Shown in pieces: positions 43,714-53,310 of a stretch of DNA of 64,000 nt. Every line of letters starts with the position of its first letter. Position 1 is the first letter of the stretch. Origin of the DNA: Dyadobacter chenwenxiniae (lineage in GTDB: Bacteria > Bacteroidota > Bacteroidia > Cytophagales > Spirosomataceae); the NCBI RefSeq assembly GCF_022869785.1, contig NZ_CP094997.1:3348001-3412000 (forward strand), given 5' to 3'. Position numbers and translations under genes: made by a program. The notes below the pieces were generated by a model that saw only the letters and a list, made by a program, of their open reading frames with translations, was not told the origin of the DNA and did no database searches.

Positions 43714-44466
43714 TTAGGGTAGCAGGCGATCTTCTCCTTGCTGGTAATGTTCGTGGGTTTTTACAGGAGCATTTTTGGATTTATTCATGCGCATCTGGAA
43801 CACATCCACCAACAGTGAAAACGCCATAGAGAAGTAAATGTAGCCCTTTGGAATTTCAAGTCCGAAGCCCTCGCTGACCAGAGAAAAGCCAATCAGTAAC
43901 AAAAATGACAAAGCGAGCATTTTGAATGCCGGATGCCGGTTTACAAAATTACTGATCGTTTCGGCAGCCACCAGCATTAATATCACCGTTGCAATAACTG
44001 CCACATACATTACCCAGACTTCCTTTACCATTCCAATAGCGGTGATGATCGAATCGATGGAAAAAACCATATCCATGATCAGTATTTGCGTGAGAACCTG
44101 CCCAAATGAGGAAGCTTTTATCTGTTTACTCTGGTCGCCCTCCTCCCCTTCCATTTTGTGGTAAATCTCAGTCGCACTTTTGTAGAGCAGAAACAAACCT
44201 CCCGCGAGCAGAACAAGTTCTTTCCCCGAGAAGCCTTCACCAAAAACCACAAACAGGTCTTTATCCAGCTTCATAATAAGGGAAATGAGCAGCAGGAGGC
44301 CAATGCGCATAACACCGGCAAGTATCAGGCCGTATTGCCTGGCTTTCTTCTGCTGATCTGCCGGAAGCTTCGCTGCGATAATTGATATAAAAATGACGTT
44401 ATCAATGCCAAGAACCGCTTCCAAAGCGACCAGCGACAAGAGTGACACGATGATTTCGAATTCCAT
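43714..44466 (-). CDS. TerC-family integral membrane protein
   Basis: 250 residues, about seven membrane helices. The paired acidic motifs LEAVLGIDNVIFIS (N-terminal) and DMVFSIDSIITAIG (middle) are the TerC signature. Members take part in tellurite resistance, manganese export or loading of metal onto exported proteins. A charged linker (KMEGEEGDQSKQIKA) separates the halves. Given the arsenic genes next door, metal or metalloid handling is plausible but not shown. The upstream 680 bases hold no intact gene. Confidence 0.92.
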   Translation of the reverse strand: MEFEIIVSLLSLVALEAVLGIDNVIFISIIAAKLPADQQKKARQYGLILAGVMRIGLLLLISLIMKLDKDLFVVFGEGFSGKELVLLAGGLFLLYKSATEIYHKMEGEEGDQSKQIKASSFGQVLTQILIMDMVFSIDSIITAIGMVKEVWVMYVAVIATVILMLVAAETISNFVNRHPAFKMLALSFLLLIGFSLVSEGFGLEIPKGYIYFSMAFSLLVDVFQMRMNKSKNAPVKTHEHYQQGEDRLLP

Positions 44467-45146
44467 AAGAATTTGCTGATTAAGTTTTTATTATAAGGAC
44501 TAGCACCGTGTTAACGCTCCGTTCTAAATGATTTGACTTTGGCATGCCAGTACATTATTTCAATATAAATTTCTTTCCAAAGCTATTTTCTGTAAATTTA
44601 CAACTGTAAAAATAAAAATGCAACAAATTGCTTGCCTCATTCCTCAGCTGCGGTTCAGGAGCGCCTTTTTGTGCATCGATTCTGGTCAGAGATCCAAAAG
44701 AGTTCTTGAATTTAAGATAAACAATACGCTTCTGCCCTCCTCAATTCCTTAAATATTTAGAATCGACCTGGATATTTTCGCAGACATCTCCTTCCTGAAA
44801 CAAGTATTGACCCTTCCCTGATTTTTTTGGTGTCAGATATGCTTTTGTAATCTGCTCCACTGATTCCAAACAATGGAACCCTCTCACCAAACCTCTGGAA
44901 AAACACTTTTTACATCAGCTGTTGCCTTCAGACAAACAGTTCAAACAACGATTTGAAGTTATCCAATTTTAAGGGCACAACCATTTCGAAAGGAATATGG
45001 AGCGTGCGTCTACATATAATCGGTATATATCGACACTTTTTATCAGTTCTCCCGAAAGCAGGAGTATCTGTAAATATTGCGGCCAAATGATAAAGCACAA
45101 TGTTCACAACTCAACGCCTTTTTAGTTTTCAATCAGTAATGTCCTA
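44467..45146. other. Gene-poor region with a possible coding relic
   Basis: 680 bases with no intact gene. On the plus strand, 44811-44972 is open without a start and reads FFGVRYAFVICSTDSKQWNP, then KPLEKHFLHQLLPSDKQFKQ before TAA, with coding-like composition but no family I recognise. The remainder is AT-rich and shows nothing clear; the TerC promoter and that of the gene at 45147 should lie here. Confidence 0.35.
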
Positions 45147-45542
45147 ATGAATAATTTCATTACAAAATCATCATTGCTCCTACTTGTGGCATCTATTGCC
45201 ATCAGGTTGTCGAGCTGTGAAAGTGATTATGTGAACTTAAAACGGAAGCAGTTCGAAAAAGAGCTTATCGGCTTGAACCGAAAGAACCTAGTGAGCTTCA
45301 TGATTGGGGATATCGAATACATTGTTGCAAAAAATCCCAATAAAACGATCGCAAACAAGACACATTTATGGGCTTATAATACCAAAACGAAGATCTGGTC
45401 GCAGATGGCGGATTCTCCGGAAGCCAGTCAGATCGACACTAACTTATCCATCCCGGATGTCAAGCATAATGGCGCAAACGGGAAAGGAGGATCTGCCGAT
45501 TGGAAGTATGATCCCACCAGCAATAGCTGGAAGAAAATGTAA
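45147..45542 (+). CDS. Truncated kelch-type lipoprotein, paralogue of the gene at 47204
   Basis: 131 residues. The start, lipobox (SSCESD) and first blade match the full-length kelch protein at 47204: VSFMIGDIEYIVAKNPNKTI against VSFVIGDIGYIGTGYTNETV, then WAYNTKTKIWSQMAD against WAYNTKTKIWSQVAD. After that it skips to a degenerate blade end (WKYDPTSNSWKKM) and stops, so four or so blades are missing and the glycines of the blade core are lost. It is probably a decayed duplicate, though still open from start to stop. Confidence 0.6.
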   Translation: MNNFITKSSLLLLVASIAIRLSSCESDYVNLKRKQFEKELIGLNRKNLVSFMIGDIEYIVAKNPNKTIANKTHLWAYNTKTKIWSQMADSPEASQIDTNLSIPDVKHNGANGKGGSADWKYDPTSNSWKKM

Positions 45543-45601
45543 TCGAACCCTGCACTCCACACCATAAATTCATTTAAAATCACTCAATATCCTGGTAATT
45601 A

Positions 45602-47002
45602 ATGAAAATCAATAGTTGTTTTTACAAAAGATTTTATACAAATCTTGGGCTCAATATGATATTATGCTTACATCTTTTGCTTACTTCTTGCCAATGGGGT
45701 GATGACATTCAAGCCCTTGAACAACCGAATCTCGACGATTACTCAGTGCAATTTTCAGATACATTAACGGTTCAGCTTTCAACCGTCGGGTCTGACTCGT
45801 TGATGACCGGCGGACCATCGAGAATGCTGTTCGGAAATTATACCGATCCTTATTTCGGGACAGTGCAGTGCGCGCGACCAGTTTTTTCCAGCCCACAACA
45901 GACGGAGGAATAAGTATTGCCAACGACGCAGAATATGATTCACTGATCCTCTCGCTGCCATACGACCGATATAACTATGGTGATACTACCCGGGTCATTA
46001 AACCTAACCGTCCACCGGCTCCTGAAAGACATTCTTGACAAATCTTCCTATTGGAGCGGCAACGCTACCGAATATGAGGTGGTGAACATCGGGAAAACCA
46101 AGTTTGTCCCCAGGCCTTACACCACCGATCTCCTGAAAATCAAGCTATCGGACCAGATTGGCAAACAGGTCTTTGATTTGGCTAAGGAAAACTTGCTGTC
46201 TTCCAATACGGACTGGATCAACATCGTAAAAGGCCTGGTTATTATACCAGGGAAAACTGACAATGGTGCAATACTTGGATTTAAGATCGGAGGCGATAGC
46301 TGCTCTGTACAATTGCATTACCATACACCACTTGTAAGCGGATACCAAAAGGACTCGGCGATATTCAAAGTCACTGCGAGCTATAATCAGATTCAAGGAA
46401 ACTATGCGGGTTCACAGCTAGCCAAGATGCCTGCAAATAAACATATAGCGTTACCATCGGCCCAGTCTGGCAACCTGGCTTTTCTACAGGCAGGCATGGG
46501 CAACATGATCCGGGTTGATTTACCATTTCTCAAACATTACAAATCACTAAAAAATACCGCTGTCAATCGTGCATACCTGAGGATAAGGCCTTTTCGTCCG
46601 TCAGTCACCAATGCTTTGAGGGTTCCCCAGGCACTATATGTATACCGCTGTGATAAAAACAACCAGTTTTATGTGTCCGGGGACGGAACGCCTCTCCCAT
46701 TATATTATCTGGCAGCGGCGAGCCAGGCAACCGGGGTTTCGAGCAGGTATATTTATGATTATGTTGCTAATGACGAATATTACCTGCTCGATCTCACTGC
46801 ATATGCGACAGAAATGATTGCTTCGGAGACAGACGACGTCGGCGGGCTCATCATACGCAGCGGGCCGTTTAGCTCCAGTTCATCCTATCGCGATGCAGAC
46901 ACAGAGTTCAGCAAGAGCGTCGACCGGCTTGTCGTTGCTAATCAGCACCATTCGCAACCCGGCGTAAAACTGGAATTTTACTACACCTACATCAAGCAAT
47001 AA
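45602..47002 (+). pseudogene. DUF4270 lipoprotein, broken by two frameshifts
   Basis: Three consecutive reading frames together give one DUF4270 protein. Frame 1 (45602 to ~45860) has the lipobox LLTSCQWGDD and the hallmark MLFGNYTDPYFG. The frame then shifts and reads ATSFFQPTTDGGISIANDAE, then YDSLILSLPYDRYNYGDTTR, the expected next block. Near 45985-46005 it shifts again to LNLTVHRLLKDILDKSSYW and stays open to 47002, ending LEFYYTYIKQ. Without the shifts it would be ~466 residues, normal for the family, whose function is unknown. Either a pseudogene or assembly errors; the operon downstream is intact. Confidence 0.75.
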
Positions 47003-47203
47003 CAGGCTCCGCACATTGACCCAACAGAACTAACACGATGCCGACCCATTTTTCGAGGTTCTGATGCTCGGCTTTAACGACGTAAAGAGTCGATTTCTAT
47101 ACAGAAAACTGCTTTTTATCTACACAATTCATCGGCGGGTACCGCTGGAAAGTATTGTTTGGTAGCGATCCATTATTCGTAATAATTCACAAAACTATTT
47201 TTT

Positions 47204-48244
47204 ATGTTCAGTACATTAAGAAAGATTTCTTTGACCCTTCTGGCCGCATCAATGGCATTCACGCTACCCAGCTGTGAGAACGATGACGTCGACCTGCAAG
47301 GTAACTGGTTCAGAAAGGGCCTTCCCAGTTTTGGAGGCTCAATTCGCACGAACGCAGTAAGCTTCGTGATTGGTGATATCGGCTACATTGGCACGGGTTA
47401 TACCAATGAAACAGTTGCGAGAGTGAAGGATTTCTGGGCTTACAACACCAAGACAAAAATCTGGTCACAGGTTGCGGATTTTCCGGGGACTGGCCGCAAT
47501 AATGCCACTGCATTTGTCCTGAAAGGCAAAGGTTATGTAGGGACAGGTTATGACTACATCCTGACCGATAACAACGGATACAAAAAAGACTTTTACCAAT
47601 ACGACCCCGTGGGCAACAAGTGGTCCAAAAAAGCTGATTTCGCAGGAGGAACCCGTCAATTTTCCACTTCTTTCGTTGTGAATGATCGTGCGTTTGTTGG
47701 CCTGGGATACAATGGAACAAATACATTCCAGGATTTCTACGAATACGACCCTACTGGCGACAAATGGGTTGAAATGGCAACATTTATAGGCGGGAAACGT
47801 ACGGGAGCAATCACATTTACGATTGATAACACTGCATACGTCGGTTTCGGAAGAAGTAACTCAGGAACCCAGAGCAAAGATTTCTACAGTTTTGACCCAT
47901 CAGGAGGCGACGGTAAGGGAGCCTGGACGCGCATTGAGTTTGAAGACGACTTCGACGAGGACGACTTCCCGGCGCGCGCCTTCGGACTGGCTATGGTCAT
48001 TAATAGCAAAGCATACATTGTAGGCGGTGAAGGAAGGTCCGATGTTTGGGAGTATGACGCCCGGACAAATGACTGGACTGAGAGAGCGTCATTTCCCGGA
48101 TCAGCGCGCGGGTATGCAGGAGGCTTCGTTGTGGGCAGTATCGGTTATTTTGGAACAGGCAGCTCCAATGGCACCGGCGGTGGAACCGATGATTTTTGGG
48201 GGTTTGACCCTACTCAGGAAACTGACGATGACGACGATATATGA
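47204..48244 (+). CDS. Kelch-repeat surface lipoprotein
   Basis: 346 residues. Lipobox FTLPSCEND (Cys ~25), then six kelch blades, each with a hydrophobic-Gly pair and a W: FWAYNTKTKIWSQV, FYQYDPVGNKWSKK, FYEYDPTGDKWVEM, FYSFDPSGGDGKGAWTRI, VWEYDARTNDWTER and DFWGFDPTQ. Between the fourth and fifth blades is a very acidic insertion (FEDDFDEDDF), and the C-terminus is ETDDDDDI. Likely a surface binding protein. Its stop overlaps the next start (ATGA at 48241). Confidence 0.85.
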   Translation: MFSTLRKISLTLLAASMAFTLPSCENDDVDLQGNWFRKGLPSFGGSIRTNAVSFVIGDIGYIGTGYTNETVARVKDFWAYNTKTKIWSQVADFPGTGRNNATAFVLKGKGYVGTGYDYILTDNNGYKKDFYQYDPVGNKWSKKADFAGGTRQFSTSFVVNDRAFVGLGYNGTNTFQDFYEYDPTGDKWVEMATFIGGKRTGAITFTIDNTAYVGFGRSNSGTQSKDFYSFDPSGGDGKGAWTRIEFEDDFDEDDFPARAFGLAMVINSKAYIVGGEGRSDVWEYDARTNDWTERASFPGSARGYAGGFVVGSIGYFGTGSSNGTGGGTDDFWGFDPTQETDDDDDI

Positions 48245-48585
48245 AAAAGAAAAATTTCATTGATCTGGCCATCAGCATATTTGCCCTGACAGCCATTTAC
48301 GCTTTATTCTCTCAAAATGAAGATAAAAGCCATATCATGAGCCCCTCCCAATTCAGCACAGAGGCTTTTGAAACGGATCGCGGATGGGGTTACCGGATTC
48401 GCCAGGATACGACAACTGTCATTGAACAACGATCCGTTCTGCATATTGCAGGAAACCAGGGCTTTCAGACAAAGCAGCAAGCATTGGTGACTGCACAGCT
48501 CGTGAAACACAAACTCGACCATGGCATTTTCCCTCCCGTCCTCAGCCGGCAAGAGCTGGACAGTCTTGGGATCAGGAATCAGTAG
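48241..48585 (+). CDS. DUF4907 protein
   Basis: 114 residues with an N-terminal hydrophobic segment (~7-24, signal or anchor). The DUF4907 pattern is visible: GWGYRIRQDTTTVIEQ, HIAGNQGFQTKQQALVTAQL and IFPPVLSRQELDSLGI. Function unknown. Translation is coupled to the kelch gene (ATGA overlap) and the hydrolase/barrel gene follows after 29 bases. DUF4907 genes usually accompany kelch and DUF4270 genes in Bacteroidota, to my knowledge. Confidence 0.78.
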   Translation: MKKKNFIDLAISIFALTAIYALFSQNEDKSHIMSPSQFSTEAFETDRGWGYRIRQDTTTVIEQRSVLHIAGNQGFQTKQQALVTAQLVKHKLDHGIFPPVLSRQELDSLGIRNQ

Positions 48586-48614
48586 ATTTTAAATCAAGCA
48601 TACATACTTTTATT

Positions 48615-49865
48615 ATGCCGCTATTTCTGAGGAAGCAGCAACTTGGAATACTTGTGTTTTTAGTTTTCTCCATTTCATTTGAAGCTTCGGCACAACGTGT
48701 GTTTGCGAATGCTGTCCAAGGTGTTAACAGGAGTTATCTTTTTTATTCCAACACTAGCAATAACGACTATAATAGCAACAAACCCGTTGTCATCGTTCTG
48801 CATAAAAACGGAGAAACTGCACGCGAAGCATTTTCAAAAGCTGCATGGAAATCCCTCAAAGAACCGGCTATTCTGGTTTTTCCAAACGCTATCGAAAATA
48901 CGTGGAATTGCAAGGACGAAGCTTCTCTTGCGAAGGATGTCCAGTTCCTGAGGTTCATTCTTTCGGAGACCTACAGCAATTTTCACCACAACCGAAACCG
49001 GGTATTTGTTGTGGGAGACAAGGATAATGCATGTGTCATAGAGCGTTTCCAGCAGCAATATCCAAAAGCATTGGCCGCTTTTGAAACCTGGAAACAAGGA
49101 AGTGAGAAAGACAGTTTAATTGCCCTCGGCGGTGTGCAAAAACTGCTTGGGAATCCAGTGCAAGCCGATACATCGTATGCATTATGGAGCGATCCCTCCA
49201 TCAGGAAGAAGATGGACCCGATCGATTCTCTTAAAGGATACAGGTTACATAACAGGCTCGTCATAGAGTTCCGGTATGGCGGTTTTGCCATGCTGGGCTC
49301 AGTGCGGACGGGGATTTCTGACGGGACTTATGCCAAGTTATACAAGTCCCACTCCTTTATGGACATTCATCTCACCAAATGGATGAACGATTCCATGGCC
49401 TGGTTCATCGACATAGGCAGGCTGAAAGTTCCGCAAACCCAGGAAGCGACGGAAAGCGGGACAATGAGAACAGGCGGTGGGATGATCATGCCCCTTACGC
49501 TGGGTTTTAAATATGCGCTTCCAAAGGTCAGGGCCCACCCTTATTTCTTATTGGGATCGGGCATCATGCAGGTGATGGTGTTCGGGGGCAGGATGAACCC
49601 CGGCGCCATGACCTCGGGAGTCCGACCTAACCTGAATGCTGAAATGAGGATGGTGTTCCATACTACGATAGGCACTGGCATTGATCTCAGGTTCGCAAAG
49701 CGATTCACTGCCGGCGCTCACCTCCGTTACCTGCATTCCGCCAACTTTGAAAGTGCAGGAGAAGTCGACGCAATCCGGGGATTTAATCTCAATGTCGGTC
49801 TGGGCTACGTCATCAATGCCAACAGCCTCAAAAAGCTTCCGTTTCCTCTTAATAGTAAAAAATGA
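48615..49865 (+). CDS. Fusion of an inactive esterase-like domain with an outer-membrane barrel
   Basis: 416 residues. Signal peptide 1-26. Residues ~30-165 follow the LpqC/PHB-depolymerase esterase order (RSYLFYSN, PVVIVLHKNGE, ILVFPNAIENTW, RVFVVGDKDNACV), but where the nucleophile elbow GxSxGG should be, it reads GDKDNA, so the catalytic Ser is absent. Residues ~210-416 are antiparallel beta ending as a barrel (LRYLHSANFE, FNLNVGLGYVI). I know of no such fusion by name. It overlaps the TonB receptor start by four bases, so it is probably that receptor's partner. Confidence 0.65.
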   Translation: MPLFLRKQQLGILVFLVFSISFEASAQRVFANAVQGVNRSYLFYSNTSNNDYNSNKPVVIVLHKNGETAREAFSKAAWKSLKEPAILVFPNAIENTWNCKDEASLAKDVQFLRFILSETYSNFHHNRNRVFVVGDKDNACVIERFQQQYPKALAAFETWKQGSEKDSLIALGGVQKLLGNPVQADTSYALWSDPSIRKKMDPIDSLKGYRLHNRLVIEFRYGGFAMLGSVRTGISDGTYAKLYKSHSFMDIHLTKWMNDSMAWFIDIGRLKVPQTQEATESGTMRTGGGMIMPLTLGFKYALPKVRAHPYFLLGSGIMQVMVFGGRMNPGAMTSGVRPNLNAEMRMVFHTTIGTGIDLRFAKRFTAGAHLRYLHSANFESAGEVDAIRGFNLNVGLGYVINANSLKKLPFPLNSKK

Positions 49866-52267
49866 ATAAGTTTTCTATTCCTTTTCCTCTAAGTGTCTGC
49901 TGTGGTTTGGTGCTGCTTTTTATGGCAGCCACCACTGCGGCAGTTGGGCAAAACAAATTTACCATCAGTGGAACGATGAAGGATAAGTCAAACGGGGAAA
50001 CCCTGATCGGAGCCAGCATCTTTGTAAAGGAAAATCCATCAGCCGGTGCTGTAACCAATGTCTATGGCTTTTATTCCATCACCCTGCCGCAAGGCTCCTA
50101 CACGTTGGAATATTCCTATATCGGTTACGAAAAGGTGGTGAGAGAACTCGTACTGACGAGCAATGTAGCAGCTGACATTGAGTTGCCGGCTTTGTCCAGG
50201 GTTCTCGATGAAGTCAGGATTGTCGACGAAAGCAGGATTTCTACCTCCCGTAACTTTGAAATGAGTGTGAATAAGCTGGACATTAAGACCATTCAGAAGC
50301 TGCCCGCTCTGATGGGGGAAGTGGATATCGTCAAGAGCTTGCAGTTTCTACCCGGTGTCAGCCAGGTTGGCGAGGGTTCATCAGGTTTCAATGTCCGTGG
50401 CGGCAGTGTTGGGCAAAATCTTGTATTGCTCGACGAAGCTCCGGTTTATAATTCCTCACACATGCTAGGCTTCTTTTCGGTTTTTAATCCGGATGCCGTA
50501 AAAGATGTGAAATTGTACAAAGGAGCCATCCCGGCAGAATATGGCGGCCGGATTAGTTCGGTGCTGGATGTCCGGTTGAAAGAAGGGAATAATAAGAAGA
50601 CCGAAGTTGATGGCGGCATCGGGTTCATATTCAGCAGGCTGGCTGTTCAGGGACCACTTGTTAAGGATAAATCTTCCTACCTGATTGCTGTACGGCGATC
50701 CTACATTGACGGATTATCTACGCTTCTGACCAGCAATAATTTTGGATTAAATTTTTATGATATAACCGTTAAAACCAATTACACATTAAATCAGAAAAAC
50801 CGCTTGTATCTCTCTGGCTTCTTCGGTCGCGACAATTTTGGTTTGTCGGATGATGCCAAATTCAACTGGGGCAATAAATCGGGAACGCTGCGTTGGAACA
50901 CGGTCATTAATAGTAAATTGTTTGCGAATGTTTCCGCAGTTTTCAGCAACTATAATTACAATCTGGGCTTTAATCAGGATGAGAATAACAAATACAGTTG
51001 GAGTTCTTCGATCAGCAATTATGTCCTGAAACCTGATTTCAGCTATTTCATCAACAGCAATTCGGAATTTAAATTTGGCTTGGAAAGTTCTTATTATCAG
51101 TTCAATCCTTCCAATACGGTGGGGACAACCAATGGAGAAACTGTTGATAGCAGTCAACCAAAAAAATATGCTTTGGAGCTTGCAGGTTACGTTAGCCACC
51201 GCCTGAAAGTAGGCTCAACACTGGAAGTCCAATATGGGATCCGATTTTCTGCGTTTAATTATCTGGGACCCGGGACCGCTTATACTTATAATGACACCAT
51301 TCCAGGGAGAAAGCGGACCGCGATTTCTGAACAGCAATACAAGAGCGGGGAATCTATCGCATCATACGGCAATCCGGAACCGCGGGTTTCGGCGAAATAT
51401 CAGGTCAATGACAGGACATCATTAAAGGCAAGTTTTAGCCGAACAACTCAATATATCCATTTTATTTCCAACACCAGCGCCTCCAACCCGCTGAATATCT
51501 GGACCCCGAGCACTAATAACATTAAGCCCGCCGTGGGCAATCAATACACGCTGGGTTATTTCAGCGACCTGGGGGCGAGTGCTGCTTACGAGTTCTCGGC
51601 AGAGGCATTTTACCGCAATACAACAAACGAAATTGACTATATCAACGGAGCGGAGCTGCTTAACAATGATCGTTTGGAAGGTGATTTGTTAAGTGGTAAT
51701 GGCCGGGCATATGGTTTGGAATTGTATCTCCAAAAGAAGAAGGGCCTCGTTACCGGCTGGGTGAGTTATACACTGAGCCGCTCGGAACTGAAAGTAGACG
51801 GGATCAACAACGGAAAATGGTATCCGACGCGTTTTGATCAAACCCACAATTTAAAAATTGTCGCCTCCTATACAATTAACCCGAAATGGTCGACCACTGC
51901 GGACTTTGCATTGACCACAGGAACGCCGACAACCTACCCAAATCAGCGCTATCTTTCACAAGGCGTACTAATTCCGTACAACACCGGCAACGCACGAAAC
52001 GACGCCCGCCTGACGCCTTACCATAGGCTCGATGTGTCACTGAGAATGGAGGGCAGGACGCTGAAAAAGAATGGTCTGACAAGGAAAAACCGTGATTACT
52101 GGGTTTTCTCCGTGTACAATATATACGGTCGCCGCAATGCCTTTTCAACCTATTTTACCCAGTCCTCCGACCGGGTTACTGCCTATCAGCCCATACAAAC
52201 GCAGGCGCATCGTGTGTCCATCATCGGGTCAATGGTCCCGTCTGTTTCCTACAATTTTAAATTTTAA
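49862..52267 (+). CDS. TonB-dependent outer-membrane receptor with carboxypeptidase-like domain
   Basis: 801 residues. Signal peptide to ~30; a carboxypeptidase-regulatory Ig domain (~33-120, ISGTMKDKSNGETLIGASIF); plug domain (~125-240, with SSGFNVRGGSVGQNLVLLDE); then a barrel ending in SVSYNFKF. It lacks the STN domain and the SusC-type length and has no SusD partner, so it belongs to the shorter FecA/CarboxypepD type. It imports or senses a ligand using TonB. Its neighbours, the dead-esterase fusion upstream and DUF4249 downstream, are likely co-transcribed. The ligand is unknown. Confidence 0.92.
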   Translation: MNKFSIPFPLSVCCGLVLLFMAATTAAVGQNKFTISGTMKDKSNGETLIGASIFVKENPSAGAVTNVYGFYSITLPQGSYTLEYSYIGYEKVVRELVLTSNVAADIELPALSRVLDEVRIVDESRISTSRNFEMSVNKLDIKTIQKLPALMGEVDIVKSLQFLPGVSQVGEGSSGFNVRGGSVGQNLVLLDEAPVYNSSHMLGFFSVFNPDAVKDVKLYKGAIPAEYGGRISSVLDVRLKEGNNKKTEVDGGIGFIFSRLAVQGPLVKDKSSYLIAVRRSYIDGLSTLLTSNNFGLNFYDITVKTNYTLNQKNRLYLSGFFGRDNFGLSDDAKFNWGNKSGTLRWNTVINSKLFANVSAVFSNYNYNLGFNQDENNKYSWSSSISNYVLKPDFSYFINSNSEFKFGLESSYYQFNPSNTVGTTNGETVDSSQPKKYALELAGYVSHRLKVGSTLEVQYGIRFSAFNYLGPGTAYTYNDTIPGRKRTAISEQQYKSGESIASYGNPEPRVSAKYQVNDRTSLKASFSRTTQYIHFISNTSASNPLNIWTPSTNNIKPAVGNQYTLGYFSDLGASAAYEFSAEAFYRNTTNEIDYINGAELLNNDRLEGDLLSGNGRAYGLELYLQKKKGLVTGWVSYTLSRSELKVDGINNGKWYPTRFDQTHNLKIVASYTINPKWSTTADFALTTGTPTTYPNQRYLSQGVLIPYNTGNARNDARLTPYHRLDVSLRMEGRTLKKNGLTRKNRDYWVFSVYNIYGRRNAFSTYFTQSSDRVTAYQPIQTQAHRVSIIGSMVPSVSYNFKF

Positions 52268-52283
52268 AAAGCATACATTATCT

Positions 52284-53219
52284 ATGAAATTAACAGCCTT
52301 TCAAACCTGTTTAAGGTTCGTATGCCTCCTAAGCATTCCGTTTTTGTGGAGTTGTGACGATGAAATTGATCTGAATATTTCCACTGCGAACCCGATACTC
52401 AACATAGACGCGTGGATTAATAATAAGCCCGAAACCCAACACATTTATCTGACCCTCACCCAGGATTATTTCGAAAATAACACCTTGCCGCCAGCAGTTA
52501 CCGGGGCAACGGTGACCGTTACAGATAACAACGGGCGCATTTACGAATTTACCGAAGACCCCAAAAGCGGGAACGGCGCTTACAGCTGGCAACCAAAAAA
52601 GGGAGAAACACTGGCCGGGGTCGGCCAACGCTATACGTTGAAAGTGATCTATAAGGGTGAAACTTACACTGCGACCTCAGCCATGAACCGTGTTCCGTCT
52701 GTGGATAGCCTAACCTTATCATATACAGAAGGTCAGGGTATGATGGACGACATCTACCGCGCCGAATTCTGGTCAACAGATCCGGCGGGTAAAGGAGATA
52801 CATATTGGCTCAGAGCTTATAAGAATGGCCAGTTACTCAACAAAGCAAGTGAAATCACCACGGCCTACGATGCAGGAACTTCATCAGGCAGCGGCTTCGA
52901 TGGCGTAACATTCATCACGCCGGTCAGAGTAGGGATCAATGCAAATAACTTTGACGATGACGACAGGCCCGTATCTCCGTTGTCCAATGGTGATACGATA
53001 TATGTTGAAATCCATTCCATTAACCTGGTCTCGTTTAATTATCTGGCCGAGGTCGTCTCGCAGGCTGATAGAATGGGTGGCATTTCAGAGCTTTTCACCT
53101 CCGCTCCGCTGGCGAATGTCTCAACGAATATTGTCAATTCCAATGCAAACGGATCGGCTGTTGTAGGTTTTTTTAATGTGGCTGCTGTGGCTGGCAGGGG
53201 GAAGAAATTTTACTTCTGA
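52284..53219 (+). CDS. DUF4249 lipoprotein
   Basis: 311 residues from ATG 52284; lipobox FLWSCDDEID (Cys24). The DUF4249 pattern is seen in ILNIDAWINNKPETQHIYLT, TVTVTDNNGRIYEFTED and GQRYTLKVIYKGETYTA, with an Ig-like strand arrangement, and the last part has the family's GFFNVAAV. DUF4249 genes typically follow a TonB receptor of the type upstream; they may act as surface lids or ligand binders, but no function is established. It starts 16 bases after the receptor stop. Confidence 0.85.
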   Translation: MKLTAFQTCLRFVCLLSIPFLWSCDDEIDLNISTANPILNIDAWINNKPETQHIYLTLTQDYFENNTLPPAVTGATVTVTDNNGRIYEFTEDPKSGNGAYSWQPKKGETLAGVGQRYTLKVIYKGETYTATSAMNRVPSVDSLTLSYTEGQGMMDDIYRAEFWSTDPAGKGDTYWLRAYKNGQLLNKASEITTAYDAGTSSGSGFDGVTFITPVRVGINANNFDDDDRPVSPLSNGDTIYVEIHSINLVSFNYLAEVVSQADRMGGISELFTSAPLANVSTNIVNSNANGSAVVGFFNVAAVAGRGKKFYF

Positions 53220-53310
53220 TTTATTGCCATAATGTTCGACTATGGCAGCTGCACCGCTGCAACAAAATAGCCCGTTCTCAGGTATAGATTATTATAAATC
53301 ACAATACATT

